Source of the DNA: Choristocarpus tenellus KU-1152 | Taxonomy: Eukaryota > Phaeophyceae | Reading direction: 5' to 3' | Assembly: GCA_964200185.2 (NCBI GenBank) | Contig: CAXNAD020000416.1 | Coordinates: 1-20,116 of the forward strand | Length of the DNA: 20,116 bases | Part shown: positions 19,349-20,116 of the stretch, piece by piece | Layout: every line of letters begins with the position of its first letter | How positions within the stretch are numbered: the stretch's first letter is position 1 | The notes under the pieces: generated by a model | Databases searched by the model: none | The model's input: the letters and a program-made list of their open reading frames with translations, nothing else | Told to the model about the DNA's origin: nothing | Position numbers and translations under genes: made by a program

Positions 19349-20116
19349 CTATCAGGCACACACGATATAAGGGCAGAGGAAATAAGAATCAGAGAGTGTA
19401 GTAGGGAAAGGTTGAAGGAGGAAGAGGGGAAGGAAATGGGAGGGGGGTGTTGAACACACACGAGCACAAAAAATTGGCAATCCTAACTTGATCACTACCA
19501 GACCTAGTGGTAACCAGAAGATGGCAAAGGAGTAGCAGGAGTCCGTGCCCTCTTCTCACTACACCATAAGCAAATTTTCCATGATCAAGACGGTGTGCGA
19601 TAATTAGAAGGAGAAACTAGATATGCTTATTATTGTCACTATTGTTACAACTGTGAGGTACCATCAATATTACTAAAATTTTAAATGTTAGTGATATTTT
19701 CCAGATGTTGTCAGTACTACCCACTATTTAGACCGGGACAACAAGGTAAAAGAAATGAGAAAAAAAAAAAATGATTTCGGTCCACAAAAGATCACATTCA
19801 TCAACAATAAAAATAACAACAATAACAGAACACGAAATGCAACCAAAAAAAACTCGACAGAAAAAAGTGCTCTTTCCAATTCTTCGCTTTGCTTTCAAAT
19901 CATTGCTGCTTGACTTAAAGTATTATTGATAGTGAAATATGAACTGTCATTCCAGTTCAATGATAGATTGCATGCAAACCTTTGCTGTGAATGAACCTTA
20001 GATCTCTAGAGCTAGTGACCCAAAGTATCTGGGGGGGGGGGGGGGGGGGGGGGGCTGCACCAGGGTGGCCATTTGGATTATAACAAGGAATTGTGCAAAA
20101 AAATTATCCCTCCGAT
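19349..20116 (-). other. Upstream part of the ABC gene, presumed intron
   Basis: The membrane-domain exons must lie further right, so this stretch is most likely intron. I looked for a short exon encoding a membrane helix ending near ...Y-x-x-x-V-G on the minus strand and did not find one. The right end holds the dispersed repeat at 20017-20116. Confidence 0.55.
20017..20116 (+). repeat. Dispersed repeat copy with G24 tract, cut by window end
   Basis: Starts GACCCAAAGTATCT, followed by a run of 24 G at 20031-20054, then GCTGCACC, GGCCATTTGG, AACAAGGAA, GTGCA and ATTATCCCTCCGAT at the window end. These blocks occur in the same order in the opposite-strand copy at 2402-2492, so this is an inverted dispersed repeat about 17.5 kb apart. 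Confidence 0.7.

Noticed and set aside
19583-19601. Minus-strand reading IAHRLD, like an ABC H-loop
   Set aside because: No other ATPase motif surrounds it, it lies before the linker exon in reading order, and the real H-loop is at 5150-5320.

Overview
The window reads as nuclear DNA of an intron-rich eukaryote. Two protein-coding genes can be recovered from short exons with clean GT-AG junctions and consistent reading-frame phase across every junction. Introns are 0.6 to 4.6 kb, and non-coding DNA is full of homopolymer C/G tracts, microsatellites, inverted repeats and a minisatellite. There are no bacterial-style operons, ribosome binding sites or CRISPR arrays. Three perfect CCCTAA units at 11950 hint at a TTAGGG-type telomere. 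I cannot name the species; an alga or other protist is a guess, not a finding.

Left end (1-1340, + strand): the 3' part of a GNAT-family N-acetyltransferase gene. Two exons (about 362-527 and 1164-1340) join in phase across a 636-bp intron and carry the acetyl-CoA loop and the C-terminal half of the fold. The 5' exons are not identified and probably lie left of the window.

Middle and right (3432 to about 19348, - strand): the 3' part of an ABC transporter gene of the ABCB type. Seven exons, read right to left, give about 337 residues: a short linker after the membrane domain, then a complete nucleotide-binding domain with Walker A, Q-loop, signature, Walker B, D-loop and H-loop, ending in a typical C-terminal tail and a TAA stop. 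The transmembrane exons lie beyond the right end. The two genes converge tail to tail, with about 2.1 kb between their stop codons.

Non-coding DNA: the ABC introns and the intergenic gap hold most of the unusual structure. There is a probable non-autonomous DNA transposon (MITE) at 15568-15825 with 23-bp terminal inverted repeats; related repeat pieces near 22, 2402 and 20017; a large imperfect palindrome at 16891-17385; a second inverted repeat at 4159-4557; a five-copy 48-bp minisatellite at 9076-9315; and very long C tracts at 8277-8353. The two genes show no evident functional link. I found no convincing novel multi-gene system. The best leads are the MITE family, the palindrome, and a glycine-rich insertion inside the ABC ATPase domain.
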